Assembly (NCBI GenBank): GCA_009697105.1
Contig: SIAQ01000049.1
Span: forward strand, 1-35,719
Reading direction: 5' to 3'
Length of the DNA: 35,719 bases
Origin: Gemmataceae bacterium
Lineage (GTDB): Bacteria; Planctomycetota; Planctomycetia; Gemmatales; Gemmataceae
The notes under the pieces are model-generated. The model had not been told where the DNA came from and made no database searches. It worked only from the letters and a program-made list of their open reading frames with translations. Position 1 is the first letter of the stretch. The number at the start of each line of letters is the position of its first letter. The position numbers and the translations under genes are program-made. Of this stretch, positions 25,660-34,789 are shown piece after piece.

Positions 25660-28125
25660 TCAAACGGCTATTCGGCGTTGGTAAACGAACCATTCCACAG
25701 ATAACAATAGCACTGCCAGCAACAGAATCCACTTCCAAATCTCACGTGTTTGCATTTTTTCTTCATCCGTAGCGATTCGTTCCGTGCCGATGTGGATGGC
25801 TTCGCGCGGCTCGATGTTGCTTTCGTTAATATCCAGCAGGTTCACGGCAAATGCCCGAACGGGCTGCGCGACGGCCGCGCCGTCCTTGGCCGGCGCTGCT
25901 TTGTCGCCTGCTTGATAGCGATAAATGCCCGTTTTTTCGGTATCGGAAAATACAATTCCACTCCGTTCGCCGCGTGCCAGCTGCACCTTCTTATTCCCAG
26001 GCTGCGTCAGGTCGATCGCCCGGAACCCGGCCTCGGGTCGAAGCACGACGGGTTCGCCCGGAGCCACGCTTATCGCTCGCACCGAATCATCGACATTGCC
26101 CAGCGTGTACAGCACGTTCCGCAGGAACAGCGGGAAGCTCGTTTGCAACGGCCAATCGCTGACGAGTTCTTCCTTGTCGTTCATCAGCGCAAACGTCTGC
26201 ACGAGATCGGAATGCGGCCCACGCGGCAAGGTGAACAACAGCGAGGCCTGATTGCTCGTCTCGATGACCCTCGCGATCGCCGGCAGGTTGCGCTTTTTCG
26301 CGTCACCATCGGGAAGGTCGAATTGCTCCGCTGCCTTCGCGTCGAGGTCCTTCTTCACGTCGAAGACAAACGCCTCATGTGTCCGCGCGTCCCAGATCGT
26401 GGTGATGTGCCGAAGCAGCGGGTGTTGCTGTTTGCTCGGCATCAACAGCGGGTTCTTCAATTTCTTGTCAGAGCGTCTCCACGGCGGCGGAACCTGGTCG
26501 ATGAAATAGGTATTCGCGAGCGGCATGTCGGTCTCGTCGTCCGGCGCGCAGCGGTCGAAGATGACGAGGTCGGCATCGCCGCTGCGGGCGATCTTGCGGT
26601 ACTTGTCGGTTGTCAGATCGCTGGCGGCGATGCGCTCAGCGTCGGCGATTTTGCGTGTCCCCTCCTGGTCGAAAAACGCATCGAGCACTGGGTTCGGTCG
26701 CCCGACGATCAGGATTTTCGCCTTTCGCGTCGTTCCCAGCGCGAGCCAGGCTTGATCGTCCAGAGGAAACGCATCGCCGACTTTTTCGAGGTAGGCGTGC
26801 AACGTCACATTCTGACGTGGGTCGATGGGCGGCAGCACGAATCGGCCATCGTTGGCACGCATCTCGCCGGGTTCATCGATTTCGTCGGAAGTATCCGTGC
26901 CTTCGGTGAATTTGCGTGCCGTCAGCCTGACCGTGCGCTGCAGCGGATAGGCGAGCCTGCCATCAATGTAGACATCGAGTTTGAGATTCGCCGTCGCCTC
27001 CTTGGCACGCAAGTTGGCGGCACGGACATAGGCGAAGAGTTGTTGCAATGATGCCAGTTGTCTCGCTAGCTCTTCGCGTTTTTTCTGCTCCTCTGGCGTC
27101 TTGGCTGGGCCTTCGATTTTGTCCTGTTGCATCGGACGGCGCAGCACGTTGAGGCCGACGATGGCGAGATTGTCGGTATCGCCGGGCGTTTCCCGTTTGC
27201 CGGCCATGCGATAGCGAAGATTGAGGTTGCCCAGCGCCGATGCATTGCCCGCGAGCCGAGCGTTAAGGCCGGCGAGTGTGGTTTCGGACAGTTTCGCGAA
27301 TCGTCCGTCGGAATACAAGTGGACCTGCGTCTTCGTACCACGCGTTTGCACGAAGGTGCGCTTCTGATCCTCCAACACATCAGTCGGCTGCGACGCGGAA
27401 TCCTCGGTCGAACGCACGGGGTTGGCCAAGCTCTCGGCCAATGCCAGTGCTTCCTCGATGCGGGTCGGGCGTTCGGTTGGCTTGATCGATTGCACTGCCG
27501 CCCGCAGTTTTTCCTTGTCGTTGGTGTAGGTTTGCAGCGTCGAGGCCTTCGAGTTGAAGACGAGCACCATGCCGACATCGCTGTCGGAGGCGGCATCGAT
27601 TGCACGCAACGCCTCGCGCTTGGCCCATTCGAGGCGATTCGGCTCGACGTCGGTGGCGGACATGCTGGCGGAATTGTCGATCAGCAAGATGTAATGCTTG
27701 CCCGACCCAACCGCGCCATGGAAACGCAAACCGAGCACCGAATATATCAGGAATAGCAACGCACAAAGCTGAAGCACGAGCAGCACATTATTGCGGAGCC
27801 ATTGAAACAGGGTGTTGACGTGCAGATCCTCAATGCTCTTCTTCCATAAAAACGTGCTGGGCACCTGCAATGGCTTGCGTTTGAGTTTGAGGAAATACAG
27901 AATCACCAGTACGATCGGCAGCAGCAACAGAAACAGTGCCGCCCATTCGTTGATGCGCAACTCGTAGCTGATGTCGAAGTTTTCCGCGAGCCATTTGTTG
28001 ATCCAGCCGTCCAGGCCAACCAGCCGAAGCGCAACGAGGATGTAGCCCGGAATTGCGGATAGCGCCAGCACAACGAGCGCGGCCGGGAACCAGTGCTTTG
28101 CGATGGGGCCGATCATGCGCTTCAT
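25660..28125 (-). CDS. BatA/VWA-type membrane protein
   Basis: An 821-aa membrane protein of the BatA-like ('aerotolerance') group. Three N-terminal hydrophobic segments lie at about 10-35, 62-80 and 113-131. The middle one is followed by a BatA-style KLKRKPLQVPSTFLWKKSIED. A VWA domain follows with MIDAS LLIDNSASMSATD and VGMVLVFNSKA. Then comes a long extracytoplasmic part with a second Rossmann-like segment (KILIVGRPNPVLDAFFDQEG, DLVIFDRCAPDDE) and a final TM (WKWILLLAVLLLSVEWFV). It is normally encoded after moxR and DUF58 genes. DUF58 is present upstream, with the 28143-28196 palindrome in the gap. The function is probably chaperone-like or complex assembly at the membrane. Confidence 0.87.
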   Translation of the reverse strand: MKRMIGPIAKHWFPAALVVLALSAIPGYILVALRLVGLDGWINKWLAENFDISYELRINEWAALFLLLLPIVLVILYFLKLKRKPLQVPSTFLWKKSIEDLHVNTLFQWLRNNVLLVLQLCALLFLIYSVLGLRFHGAVGSGKHYILLIDNSASMSATDVEPNRLEWAKREALRAIDAASDSDVGMVLVFNSKASTLQTYTNDKEKLRAAVQSIKPTERPTRIEEALALAESLANPVRSTEDSASQPTDVLEDQKRTFVQTRGTKTQVHLYSDGRFAKLSETTLAGLNARLAGNASALGNLNLRYRMAGKRETPGDTDNLAIVGLNVLRRPMQQDKIEGPAKTPEEQKKREELARQLASLQQLFAYVRAANLRAKEATANLKLDVYIDGRLAYPLQRTVRLTARKFTEGTDTSDEIDEPGEMRANDGRFVLPPIDPRQNVTLHAYLEKVGDAFPLDDQAWLALGTTRKAKILIVGRPNPVLDAFFDQEGTRKIADAERIAASDLTTDKYRKIARSGDADLVIFDRCAPDDETDMPLANTYFIDQVPPPWRRSDKKLKNPLLMPSKQQHPLLRHITTIWDARTHEAFVFDVKKDLDAKAAEQFDLPDGDAKKRNLPAIARVIETSNQASLLFTLPRGPHSDLVQTFALMNDKEELVSDWPLQTSFPLFLRNVLYTLGNVDDSVRAISVAPGEPVVLRPEAGFRAIDLTQPGNKKVQLARGERSGIVFSDTEKTGIYRYQAGDKAAPAKDGAAVAQPVRAFAVNLLDINESNIEPREAIHIGTERIATDEEKMQTREIWKWILLLAVLLLSVEWFVYQRRIAV

Positions 28126-28142
28126 TTTGTCCCATCCTTTTG

Positions 28143-28196
28143 CCGCTTGCGGCTTAGCGCTCGCGTGGCGCCTTGCGAGCGCTAAGCCGCAAGCGG
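28143..28196. repeat. Perfect 22-bp-arm palindrome ('GCGGCTTAGCGCTCGC')
   Basis: 28143-28164 is exactly complementary to 28175-28196, with a 10-base loop. It lies between the DUF58 gene and the BatA/VWA gene on the minus strand, inside what should be one transcript, so it could act as an intercistronic hairpin. Same family as 15955-16010, 7892-7915 and 34680-34733. Confidence 0.92.
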
Positions 28197-28201
28197 AAAT
28201 C

Positions 28202-29095
28202 TTACCGCACCAACCCGCGTTGCCTCAGATACGTCAATACCAGCCGGTCGAACGGCATCTGGTTGCTCGTCATCAAATAGCTGATCCCGCGGCGATTGCA
28301 AAACTCCTGCAGCCCGGCCTGATACGAGGCGAGCGTTTGCTTGTAGCGTTTGATGAGCGGCGCGGAGACGCTGACCTCGGCTTCGTCCTCGTCTTCGATG
28401 TCGACCAGCTTCAGATCGCCTATAATACCCGGTTCCAATTCCTCTTGCGAGAGAATTTGGATCACGTAAATGTCGAATTGCCGAGCGACGAGGTAACGCA
28501 GTGCGTCCTCGTAGCCCGCCTTGTCCATCATGTCGCTCAGCAAGATCACGATGCCCTTGCCTGACGATTTCATGGTGAAGGTTCGCAGCGATTCGCGCAA
28601 ATTACTAGGCCCGGCGGTTTCAAGTTTCTGCAGGAAGTCGAGAACTCGCCAAAGCGACTTGCGGCCGCGCACGGCAGGCAGCGATTGCGTGATCTTGTCG
28701 TTGAACGCGTGGATGACGACACGGTCCATGTTGACGAGGCCGACAAACGCCAGCGCGGCGGCGACCTGGCGAGCATAGTGGAGCTTGGACGGCGAGCCGA
28801 AATCCATCGAGAGACTGTTGTCGATCAGCACGTAGAAGTGCAGGTCTTCCTCTTCTTGAAACAATCGAATAAAGAGCCGATCGAGCCGAGCGAAGATGTT
28901 CCAGTCGAGGAAGCGGAGATCGTCGCCTTTGACGTAGTTGCGATAGTCGGCGAATTCGACCGATTGGCCTTTGCGTTTGCTGCGGCGTTCGCCTTTGACG
29001 GCCCCGGTGAATATTTTGCGCGACACAAGTTCGAGCTGTTCCAGCCGATGCAGGAACTGCGGATCGAGCAACGTCGGCGTGGCGGTGTCGGGCAT
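28202..29095 (-). CDS. DUF58-domain protein (MoxR-associated)
   Basis: A 297-aa DUF58 protein, whose C-terminal half is VWA-like. Seen: GQSVEFADYRNYVKGDDLRF, then LDWNIFARLDRLFIRLFQEE (the DUF58 signature), YVLIDNSLSMDFGSPSK (MIDAS-like D-x-S-x-S), and IVILLSDMMDKAGYEDAL. In most genomes DUF58 follows a MoxR AAA+ ATPase gene and precedes BatA/VWA genes. Here BatA/VWA follows, but no moxR is adjacent: upstream lie a palindrome and the divergent kinase. GAGG about 8 bases before the ATG is a good ribosome-binding site. Confidence 0.92.
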   Translation of the reverse strand: MPDTATPTLLDPQFLHRLEQLELVSRKIFTGAVKGERRSKRKGQSVEFADYRNYVKGDDLRFLDWNIFARLDRLFIRLFQEEEDLHFYVLIDNSLSMDFGSPSKLHYARQVAAALAFVGLVNMDRVVIHAFNDKITQSLPAVRGRKSLWRVLDFLQKLETAGPSNLRESLRTFTMKSSGKGIVILLSDMMDKAGYEDALRYLVARQFDIYVIQILSQEELEPGIIGDLKLVDIEDEDEAEVSVSAPLIKRYKQTLASYQAGLQEFCNRRGISYLMTSNQMPFDRLVLTYLRQRGLVR

Positions 29096-29668
29096 GAGTG
29101 AACCTCGGCGAATCGGGCGACGATCATCAAGCCATTTGCAATCATATCAGAACCACGCACGAAGTAAGTGGTTTGGACACACACTGATTGCAAGTTCAAA
29201 CCACCTACTTCGTGCGTGGCTCCGACATCGTCGCAATAAGATCGTTCTCATCGCCTTGTGCAAAATCGCGGCAATTATCAAGAACTCAGTACTTGCGATT
29301 CGGACGGGCGTGATTATTCGCCGTTTTCTCAATACCTCGACTTCAAATAAATATTTGCTTGCAAGTTTATCGAGAGCAGCAATAGCCGGCGTAGGTCCGC
29401 CCGCTTCCATATCCTGCCGGCTTTGTCGCGAAATCCCAGCAGCTCTGCTTTGTCTGGCAATTCCAACGACCTTGTACGTTTGAGTTCGCCGAGTGAATGG
29501 AGAGCGTTCAAAGGACCAATCATTATCAAAGTCCTCGCACCAAATTCGGACCCCTAATGATTTTAGCGAATTCCAGGTCATTCTCCCAATCCGTTGACGT
29601 CCGCTCGCATTCCTGGTTAAATGGTTGCATGGCCCGACGCGCTCCTTTTTCAGCGGATGCGGTTCGCT
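29096..29668. other. Gene-free, lower-GC divergent spacer before the Ser/Thr kinase
   Basis: No gene could be supported in these 573 bases. They hold the palindrome at 29150-29222. From about 29230 the base composition is visibly more AT-rich than the flanking genes (for example AAATAAATATTTG near 29345). Minus-strand open frames exist, one of 66 codons at 29329-29529, but show no family features. Promoters for the divergent DUF58 and kinase genes are expected here; I cannot place them confidently. Confidence 0.5.
29150..29222. repeat. Near-perfect 26-bp-arm palindrome ('CCACGCACGAAGTAAGTGG')
   Basis: GAACCACGCACGAAGTAAGT followed by GGTTTG (29150-29175) pairs with 29197-29222 with two mismatches and a 21-base loop. 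It belongs to the same family as 14679-14761, in which the inner 'AAACCACTTACT' wording also recurs. Confidence 0.88.
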
Positions 29669-32600
29669 ATGAATGAGGAAACACCCAAATCGACTGCCCC
29701 CATGAGCCGCATCGGCAAATACGAAATCCTTGAACACATCGCCACGGGCGGAATGGGCATCGTTTACAAGGCACGCGATCTCAAGCTCGATCGAATTGTC
29801 GCACTGAAGCTTCTCCCGGCCGATCTCGCAAAACAAAAAAACACGCTTATTCGTTTCGATCGTGAAGCCAAGGCGGCGGCGCATCTCACGCACGAGAACA
29901 TCGTCGCCATCTATGACGTTGACGAGGAAGCGGGCACGCACTTCATCGCTTTCGAATTCATCGAAGGCACCGATCTCCAGGACTACATCAACCGCAAATG
30001 CCGGCTCGATCCCGAAGAAGCTCGCCAGCTCATGATTCAGGCGGCCCGAGCCTTGGAGCATGCCCACGCACAGGGCATCGTACACCGCGACATCAAACCC
30101 TCGAATTTCTTGCTCTTGCAAAAAGATCATCGCATGGTCATCAAGCTCTCCGATTTCGGTCTGGCGATTCGCAACGACAGCAGCGAAGAGTACCGCATCA
30201 CGCGCGACAATTCGACCCTCGGCACCGTGGACTACATATCGCCTGAGCAAGCACGCGACAGCCGGGCAGCCGATATTCGCAGCGACATCTATTCGCTCGG
30301 CTGTACCTACTTTCATGCGCTGGCGGGCGTCGCGCCATTTGCTCGCGGCTCGATGCCTGAGCGGCTCATGCATCACCTGCAATCGGCACCGCCGGACGTT
30401 CGGAAGTATAACAAGGCCGTGCCGGAGGCGATCGTCGCGATCTTGCAGCGGATGCTAGCTAAAAAACCGGAGGACCGCTATCAAACGCCGACGGAGTTGC
30501 TCAACGATCTCGAAAACCCCGATAACGCGATTGGCGACAAACGCGGTTTGTCCATAGGCAAACTCGATGTCGCGGCCCAACGCCGAGCAAAGAATGAGCT
30601 GACCCAAATCGTTGAAAAGAACGAGTCGGAAATCCCGCCGGAGGAGCCGCAGCAAGTGAAAACGCTGCGGGCGAAAAAGGCCTCGACGGACGAGGCCGTA
30701 ACCGACGCGGCACCCACCGAGAAACCGACGCCTCGCGCGGAGCGCAAGGACAAAGCGAAACGCCAAACCGAGAGCGAGGCTGCACGCCGCGATAGGCCGC
30801 AATCCGCCGGTATAGGTGCACAGGCCTGGCTGCTTGGCGCCGGCGCCGCCATCTGTCTGCTGGTGGCGGTGATGGTTGCCGCGATGCTATTGGGCGGCAG
30901 GCAGTCCCAGAATGCCAAGAAGGCCAAAGATGACCAACCGCCCGATAATCCGCCACCGGCCCTGGTCGAGAAACCACCCCAGAAGGCAATCGAAACGCCC
31001 AAGGTTGTGATCGATACGTCGCCGCGGAAGATGACGGTGATCGGACCCGATTTTCCAATCATAGATCGCAAACCCGATAGGAGTGAGCGCGATGCGATCA
31101 ACAAACAATACGCCGGCCCGTTTGAAGCGTTCCCGGCTATGCCCAAAGATGCCCGCATCGTGAAGGTCTCCCGCCTCGCATCAACGAGCGAAAGCGTCTT
31201 TCGGACCTTGGCCGACGCTCTCAACGACACCAAGCCGGGCAAAGTCAATGTCATCGAAATTCACGACGATGGCCCGATTCACATCAAGTCCCTGCCAGCT
31301 CTTACCAAGCGTACGATTTGGCTGCGGCCCGGCGACGGATTCCGCCCATTGCTCGTCTGGAACAGCCCACAGCGCGCGATAGACGCAGAGTCGCCGCCGA
31401 ATCTGTTCACGCTCACGGACGGCAAGCTCATCGTCGAACGACTGGATTTCACGATGCAATCCTCAGGCGATCTGTCAGCGACGATCTTCCGCCTGCCCGG
31501 AACCGACGCCTATCTGCGTGACGCCACGTTCGCGATCGCCGGTTCTTCGATACGCGGCGTCACGCTCGTTCGACGTGATCCGCCCAAGGAAAAGCCCGAC
31601 GACAAACGCACACAGACCTGGCTTCAGCATTGCACGATCCGCGGTTCGGATGTCGTCCTGTTTGATTTCGCTGAATCGCCGGGCGACGTGCTCGTTTCGG
31701 ACAGTTTTTTCGCCGGCTATCAACATCCCGTGATTCGCCTGCGTTCGCGCGACGGCTGTGCGTTCGGCTTTCGCTTTATCCGCTCGACCGTCGTCACCGG
31801 GCATAGCTGGCTACGCTGGGCGCCCTCGCTCGGCAAACGCGCAAATCCCGAGATCGACGTGCGCTTGCTCGACACCATCCTGAGCCGAGATGATACGACG
31901 ACGGCCCAGGGCGATCTCCTGCAACTCGGCGAGGCGATCGATCTATCCAAGATAAGCTGGCAGGCGGACAACGCTGTGTACGCCGGCTGGAAGAATTTAC
32001 TTTCATCGCGGCTCAAGACGCTCTCGTCGTTGGAATTGGACGCCTGGCGGTCACAGTGGAAATTGGCAGCCGGCGATCGCTCGCTGGCGGAGACTTGGCC
32101 GACCAGCCCACCACCGGATATCCACTTGGTGCCATTGGACATTTTTGTCCCACGTCCGGACCCAAATGGGGATCCGGTGGCGTTCGCCGCGTTGACTTCG
32201 CCCTCGGCAGTTGGCTGCGTGATCGGCCATCTGCCGCCGAGCCCAGAGCATAGCCTCGTGCGCGCATTCGCCGCCGAGACGATGCCGATCATCACGCAGA
32301 GCGAGCCCAATCCACCGGCAATCGAATCGCCGAATGATGGTCTCTATCACGGCGAACAGCTCGATCTCACTAAAGTCGATCTCGGCGCTCACCTCACTGC
32401 GATGTTCAAACAGGACGGCTTCCGTCCAGCGCCTCGCATTGTCATGCATCTCACCGGCCGCGGCATCTGCCAAACCAGCCCACTCATCGCAGTCAACGTG
32501 CCAAACCTTGTCTTGGTTTTCGAGCCGACCAAGGAGACAAAGGACGTTCTCGTGCTGGAAGCCAAACCTAAAGTGCTGATCCAGCAGTCGCCGATGTTCG

Positions 32601-33445
32601 AGATCACCGGCGGGAATCTTGAACTCTTCGGCTGCCGCGTCCGCATCAATCCCGCGTCAACCGTTCCCGCCATCGTGCAAGTTCAACAGGGCCATCTGAC
32701 GCTGACACGCTGCCATCTCGAAGGCCCGCTAACCAAAGCTGAGACGTTCCATTATCTCATCGGCATGAACACCCAAGGCTCGATTCCGGGCACCCTCACT
32801 CTGCGCGATAGCTATCTCGTTGCCGCGAAAACAATGCTGCAACTCAACAATCAAACGCAACTGCGGGCACGCGGAAACGTCTTCATCGCGCTTGGCGACG
32901 CCATCGTCTTCGATCAGGCGGCTCCCACGACGAAACTCGTTCATGCGCTCGACCACAACACGTTTGCCCTGAAACATAATCTCGTCGTCGTTAAACACAA
33001 GAGCAGCGGAAAACTCGACGGCGATTCGTCGTTCTTCGCCCATAGCAACGTGTTTCTTGCACCGTTCGCCGACGACGCCGAGAAACCAATACTCCTGCAC
33101 GGCGTCGAGCCTTTCGCTTCGCGCGGCCGATGGCATTGGCAAGGCTGGCATAACGTCTACGACGGCCGGTTGCATGCATTCTTCGCGGGCTTCGAGGCCA
33201 AACCCGCTGCACGCCAGCAACTCAACGACTGGCGAACCGCATGGGGGCCGACAGCCGAGCAGGCATCGCTTTCCTATGACATGAATGTGACGACGAAGCT
33301 CATCGGCCTCGATGTGTCCACGCATCCGGATATGTTGCGGCAACTCGATCGCTTGGTGCTGCCCAAAACGTTGCGTGGCGATCTGACCCAGGCGCCGCCG
33401 GGGGCTGACCTTTTCACTGTCGGAATTTTGAGAAAGAAGGGATGA
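29669..33445 (+). CDS. Giant membrane Ser/Thr protein kinase with beta-helix-like extracytoplasmic region
   Basis: Numbered from the ATG at 29669 the protein has 1258 aa. The kinase domain spans about 15-280: IATGGMGIVYKARD (glycine loop), IVALKLLP (Lys47), VHRDIKPSN (Asp141), SDFGLA (Asp162) and GTVDYISPEQARDS (activation and P+1 loop). All catalytic residues are intact, so it should be active. A charged linker rich in Glu/Lys/Ala follows, then one TM at about 384-410 and a roughly 840-residue outer part. That part reads like right-handed beta-helix repeats: LFTLTDGKLIVERLDFTM, LRDATFAIAGSSIRGVTL, MFEITGGNLELFGCRVRI, VQVQQGHLTLTRCHLEGP. A sensor-type role is inferred. The next gene starts 46 bases downstream. 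Confidence 0.92.
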   Translation: MNEETPKSTAPMSRIGKYEILEHIATGGMGIVYKARDLKLDRIVALKLLPADLAKQKNTLIRFDREAKAAAHLTHENIVAIYDVDEEAGTHFIAFEFIEGTDLQDYINRKCRLDPEEARQLMIQAARALEHAHAQGIVHRDIKPSNFLLLQKDHRMVIKLSDFGLAIRNDSSEEYRITRDNSTLGTVDYISPEQARDSRAADIRSDIYSLGCTYFHALAGVAPFARGSMPERLMHHLQSAPPDVRKYNKAVPEAIVAILQRMLAKKPEDRYQTPTELLNDLENPDNAIGDKRGLSIGKLDVAAQRRAKNELTQIVEKNESEIPPEEPQQVKTLRAKKASTDEAVTDAAPTEKPTPRAERKDKAKRQTESEAARRDRPQSAGIGAQAWLLGAGAAICLLVAVMVAAMLLGGRQSQNAKKAKDDQPPDNPPPALVEKPPQKAIETPKVVIDTSPRKMTVIGPDFPIIDRKPDRSERDAINKQYAGPFEAFPAMPKDARIVKVSRLASTSESVFRTLADALNDTKPGKVNVIEIHDDGPIHIKSLPALTKRTIWLRPGDGFRPLLVWNSPQRAIDAESPPNLFTLTDGKLIVERLDFTMQSSGDLSATIFRLPGTDAYLRDATFAIAGSSIRGVTLVRRDPPKEKPDDKRTQTWLQHCTIRGSDVVLFDFAESPGDVLVSDSFFAGYQHPVIRLRSRDGCAFGFRFIRSTVVTGHSWLRWAPSLGKRANPEIDVRLLDTILSRDDTTTAQGDLLQLGEAIDLSKISWQADNAVYAGWKNLLSSRLKTLSSLELDAWRSQWKLAAGDRSLAETWPTSPPPDIHLVPLDIFVPRPDPNGDPVAFAALTSPSAVGCVIGHLPPSPEHSLVRAFAAETMPIITQSEPNPPAIESPNDGLYHGEQLDLTKVDLGAHLTAMFKQDGFRPAPRIVMHLTGRGICQTSPLIAVNVPNLVLVFEPTKETKDVLVLEAKPKVLIQQSPMFEITGGNLELFGCRVRINPASTVPAIVQVQQGHLTLTRCHLEGPLTKAETFHYLIGMNTQGSIPGTLTLRDSYLVAAKTMLQLNNQTQLRARGNVFIALGDAIVFDQAAPTTKLVHALDHNTFALKHNLVVVKHKSSGKLDGDSSFFAHSNVFLAPFADDAEKPILLHGVEPFASRGRWHWQGWHNVYDGRLHAFFAGFEAKPAARQQLNDWRTAWGPTAEQASLSYDMNVTTKLIGLDVSTHPDMLRQLDRLVLPKTLRGDLTQAPPGADLFTVGILRKKG

Positions 33446-33491
33446 CCGGATCGGTTGCGCAAATTATTACGTTACGATCCGGTCGCAATGC

Positions 33492-34673
33492 ATGCGTTTC
33501 GCACTCCTCGGTGAACATCCGGACGGATTGGATTTGGCGCGAGCACTCGTCGCGACAGGCAGCCATCATTTGCGTGCCTTCGCTGGCACGCGCACGGGCC
33601 AAGGCCAGGTCGAGTCACTTGGCACGATCATCTACTATCGCGATTTGGAAGAGGTGCTGGCGGACCCCGACATCGACGCGGTTATCGTGGCCACGCCGAT
33701 TGCGCAACGTCCTGCTCACCTTCGCCGAGCGCTGCAATCGGAACGCCATGTGTTCTGTGTGCATCCCGCCGATCCGTCGCCGGACGTTGCGTATGAGGCA
33801 GCCATGATCCAGGCCGACACGAATCGCGTGCTGCTGCCAATGCTGCCGATGGCTCTACACCCGGCCATGGCGCGATTCACGGAATTGATGCAAGCAACCG
33901 TGGCGGCGCAGGTTCTCGAATTGGAGATCGCATCCAGCGAGGAAGTGCTTCAGAACACAGGCGGCGTCAATCCAAAACCGAGCCTGCCTGGTTGGGACGT
34001 GCTTCGTCGGGTCGGCGGCGAGGTGGACGCAGTCTACGTGCAGACGGGGAAATCGGCATTCGCGAAAGGCGAACCGCTATTGCTTTCCGGCAGGTTTCTG
34101 AGCGGGCTGCTCTTCCGTGCCACGCTGCTGCCGAGCCAGGCCGCGCAACATTGGCGTATCGCGCTGGTGACGCCGACGGCTCGCATCACGCTTGATTTTC
34201 CCGATGGTTGGCCCGGCCCCGCGCGGCTGAATTTCGTTGACGCCGCCGGCCAATCGCAAACGGAAACGTGGCCTGCGCATCATCCATGGGAGGCGCTGAT
34301 CCGCCGATTCGAGGAAGCGGTCGAGACATCCCGCAGACGAATACCGCGACCCGGCCAAATCGACACCGCATGCCTGACGAACCCGATATCCACGTTAGGT
34401 TGGCAGGACGAGCTGCGTGCCCTGGAACTCGACGACGCCGCCCGCCGTTGCGTCGTCTATGGCCGCGTCGGCACGCTCGACCATCAAGAGGCAACCGAGG
34501 AGGCGAGCTTCAAAGGCACGATGACGCTCGTCGGTTGCAGCCTGATCTGGCTCACCGTCGTCGTGTTGATCCTGTCCACTTGGCAACCCTGGCTGGCCTG
34601 GGCCATCCTGCCGCTGTTCGCCGTCTTCCTTGTGATGCAAACGCTACGGTGGATCATCCCGTCGCAGCGGTAA
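33492..34673 (+). CDS. Degenerate Gfo/Idh/MocA-like Rossmann protein with two C-terminal TM helices
   Basis: A 393-aa protein. The N-terminal half is a Gfo/Idh/MocA-like NAD(P)-binding fold: MRFALLGEHPDGLDLARAL, then YYRDLEEVLADPDIDAVIVA, TPIAQRPAHLRRALQSERHV. The usual G-x-G-x-x-G is replaced by GEHPDG, and the catalytic 'E-K-P' position reads VHPADPSP, so normal dehydrogenase activity is doubtful. The middle holds the expected C-terminal alpha/beta domain (VGGEVDAVYVQTGK, FLSGLLFRATLLPS). About 60 residues with two TM helices end the protein (GCSLIWLTVVVLILSTW; WAILPLFAVFLVMQTL), an unusual addition for this family. It sits 46 bases after the kinase and may share its transcript. Confidence 0.78.
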   Translation: MRFALLGEHPDGLDLARALVATGSHHLRAFAGTRTGQGQVESLGTIIYYRDLEEVLADPDIDAVIVATPIAQRPAHLRRALQSERHVFCVHPADPSPDVAYEAAMIQADTNRVLLPMLPMALHPAMARFTELMQATVAAQVLELEIASSEEVLQNTGGVNPKPSLPGWDVLRRVGGEVDAVYVQTGKSAFAKGEPLLLSGRFLSGLLFRATLLPSQAAQHWRIALVTPTARITLDFPDGWPGPARLNFVDAAGQSQTETWPAHHPWEALIRRFEEAVETSRRRIPRPGQIDTACLTNPISTLGWQDELRALELDDAARRCVVYGRVGTLDHQEATEEASFKGTMTLVGCSLIWLTVVVLILSTWQPWLAWAILPLFAVFLVMQTLRWIIPSQR

Positions 34674-34679
34674 GGTATG

Positions 34680-34733
34680 CCGTTTGCAGCTTAGCGCTCG
34701 AATAATCCGACCCGAGCGCTAAACCGCCAGCGG
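34680..34733. repeat. Imperfect palindrome of the 'TTAGCGCTCG' family
   Basis: CTTAGCGCTCG (about 34690-34700) pairs with CGAGCGCTAAA (about 34714-34724), and weaker pairing extends outwards (GTTTGCAG with CCGCCAGCGG). It begins seven bases after the oxidoreductase-like stop codon. It is more decayed than the family members at 15955 and 28143. Confidence 0.75.
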
Positions 34734-34745
34734 AAGCCGAGAACG

Positions 34746-34789
34746 AAAAAAGGCCGATCCGCGCCATCCTTGGCGGGTGATCGGCCTTT
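34746..34789 (-). terminator. Intrinsic terminator ending the minus-strand structured RNA (bidirectional)
   Basis: AAAGGCCGATC (34749-34759) pairs with GATCGGCCTTT (34779-34789), with a nested CGCC/GGCG hairpin (34762-34765/34772-34775) and six-base loop. On the minus strand the stem is followed by TTTTTT (34751-34746), a classical intrinsic terminator. On the plus strand it is followed by TTTCTT, so it may also stop transcripts from the kinase/oxidoreductase pair. Confidence 0.88.

Noticed and set aside
25750..27051. A 433-codon plus-strand open frame inside the BatA/VWA gene
   Set aside because: It is antisense to a gene with clear TM, VWA and BatA features; the translation is Arg/His-rich and has no domain.
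29147..30382. A 411-codon minus-strand open frame overlapping the kinase start
   Set aside because: Most of it lies antisense to the clearly coding kinase domain in 29669-30382, and its translation shows no family features. It is a shadow frame.
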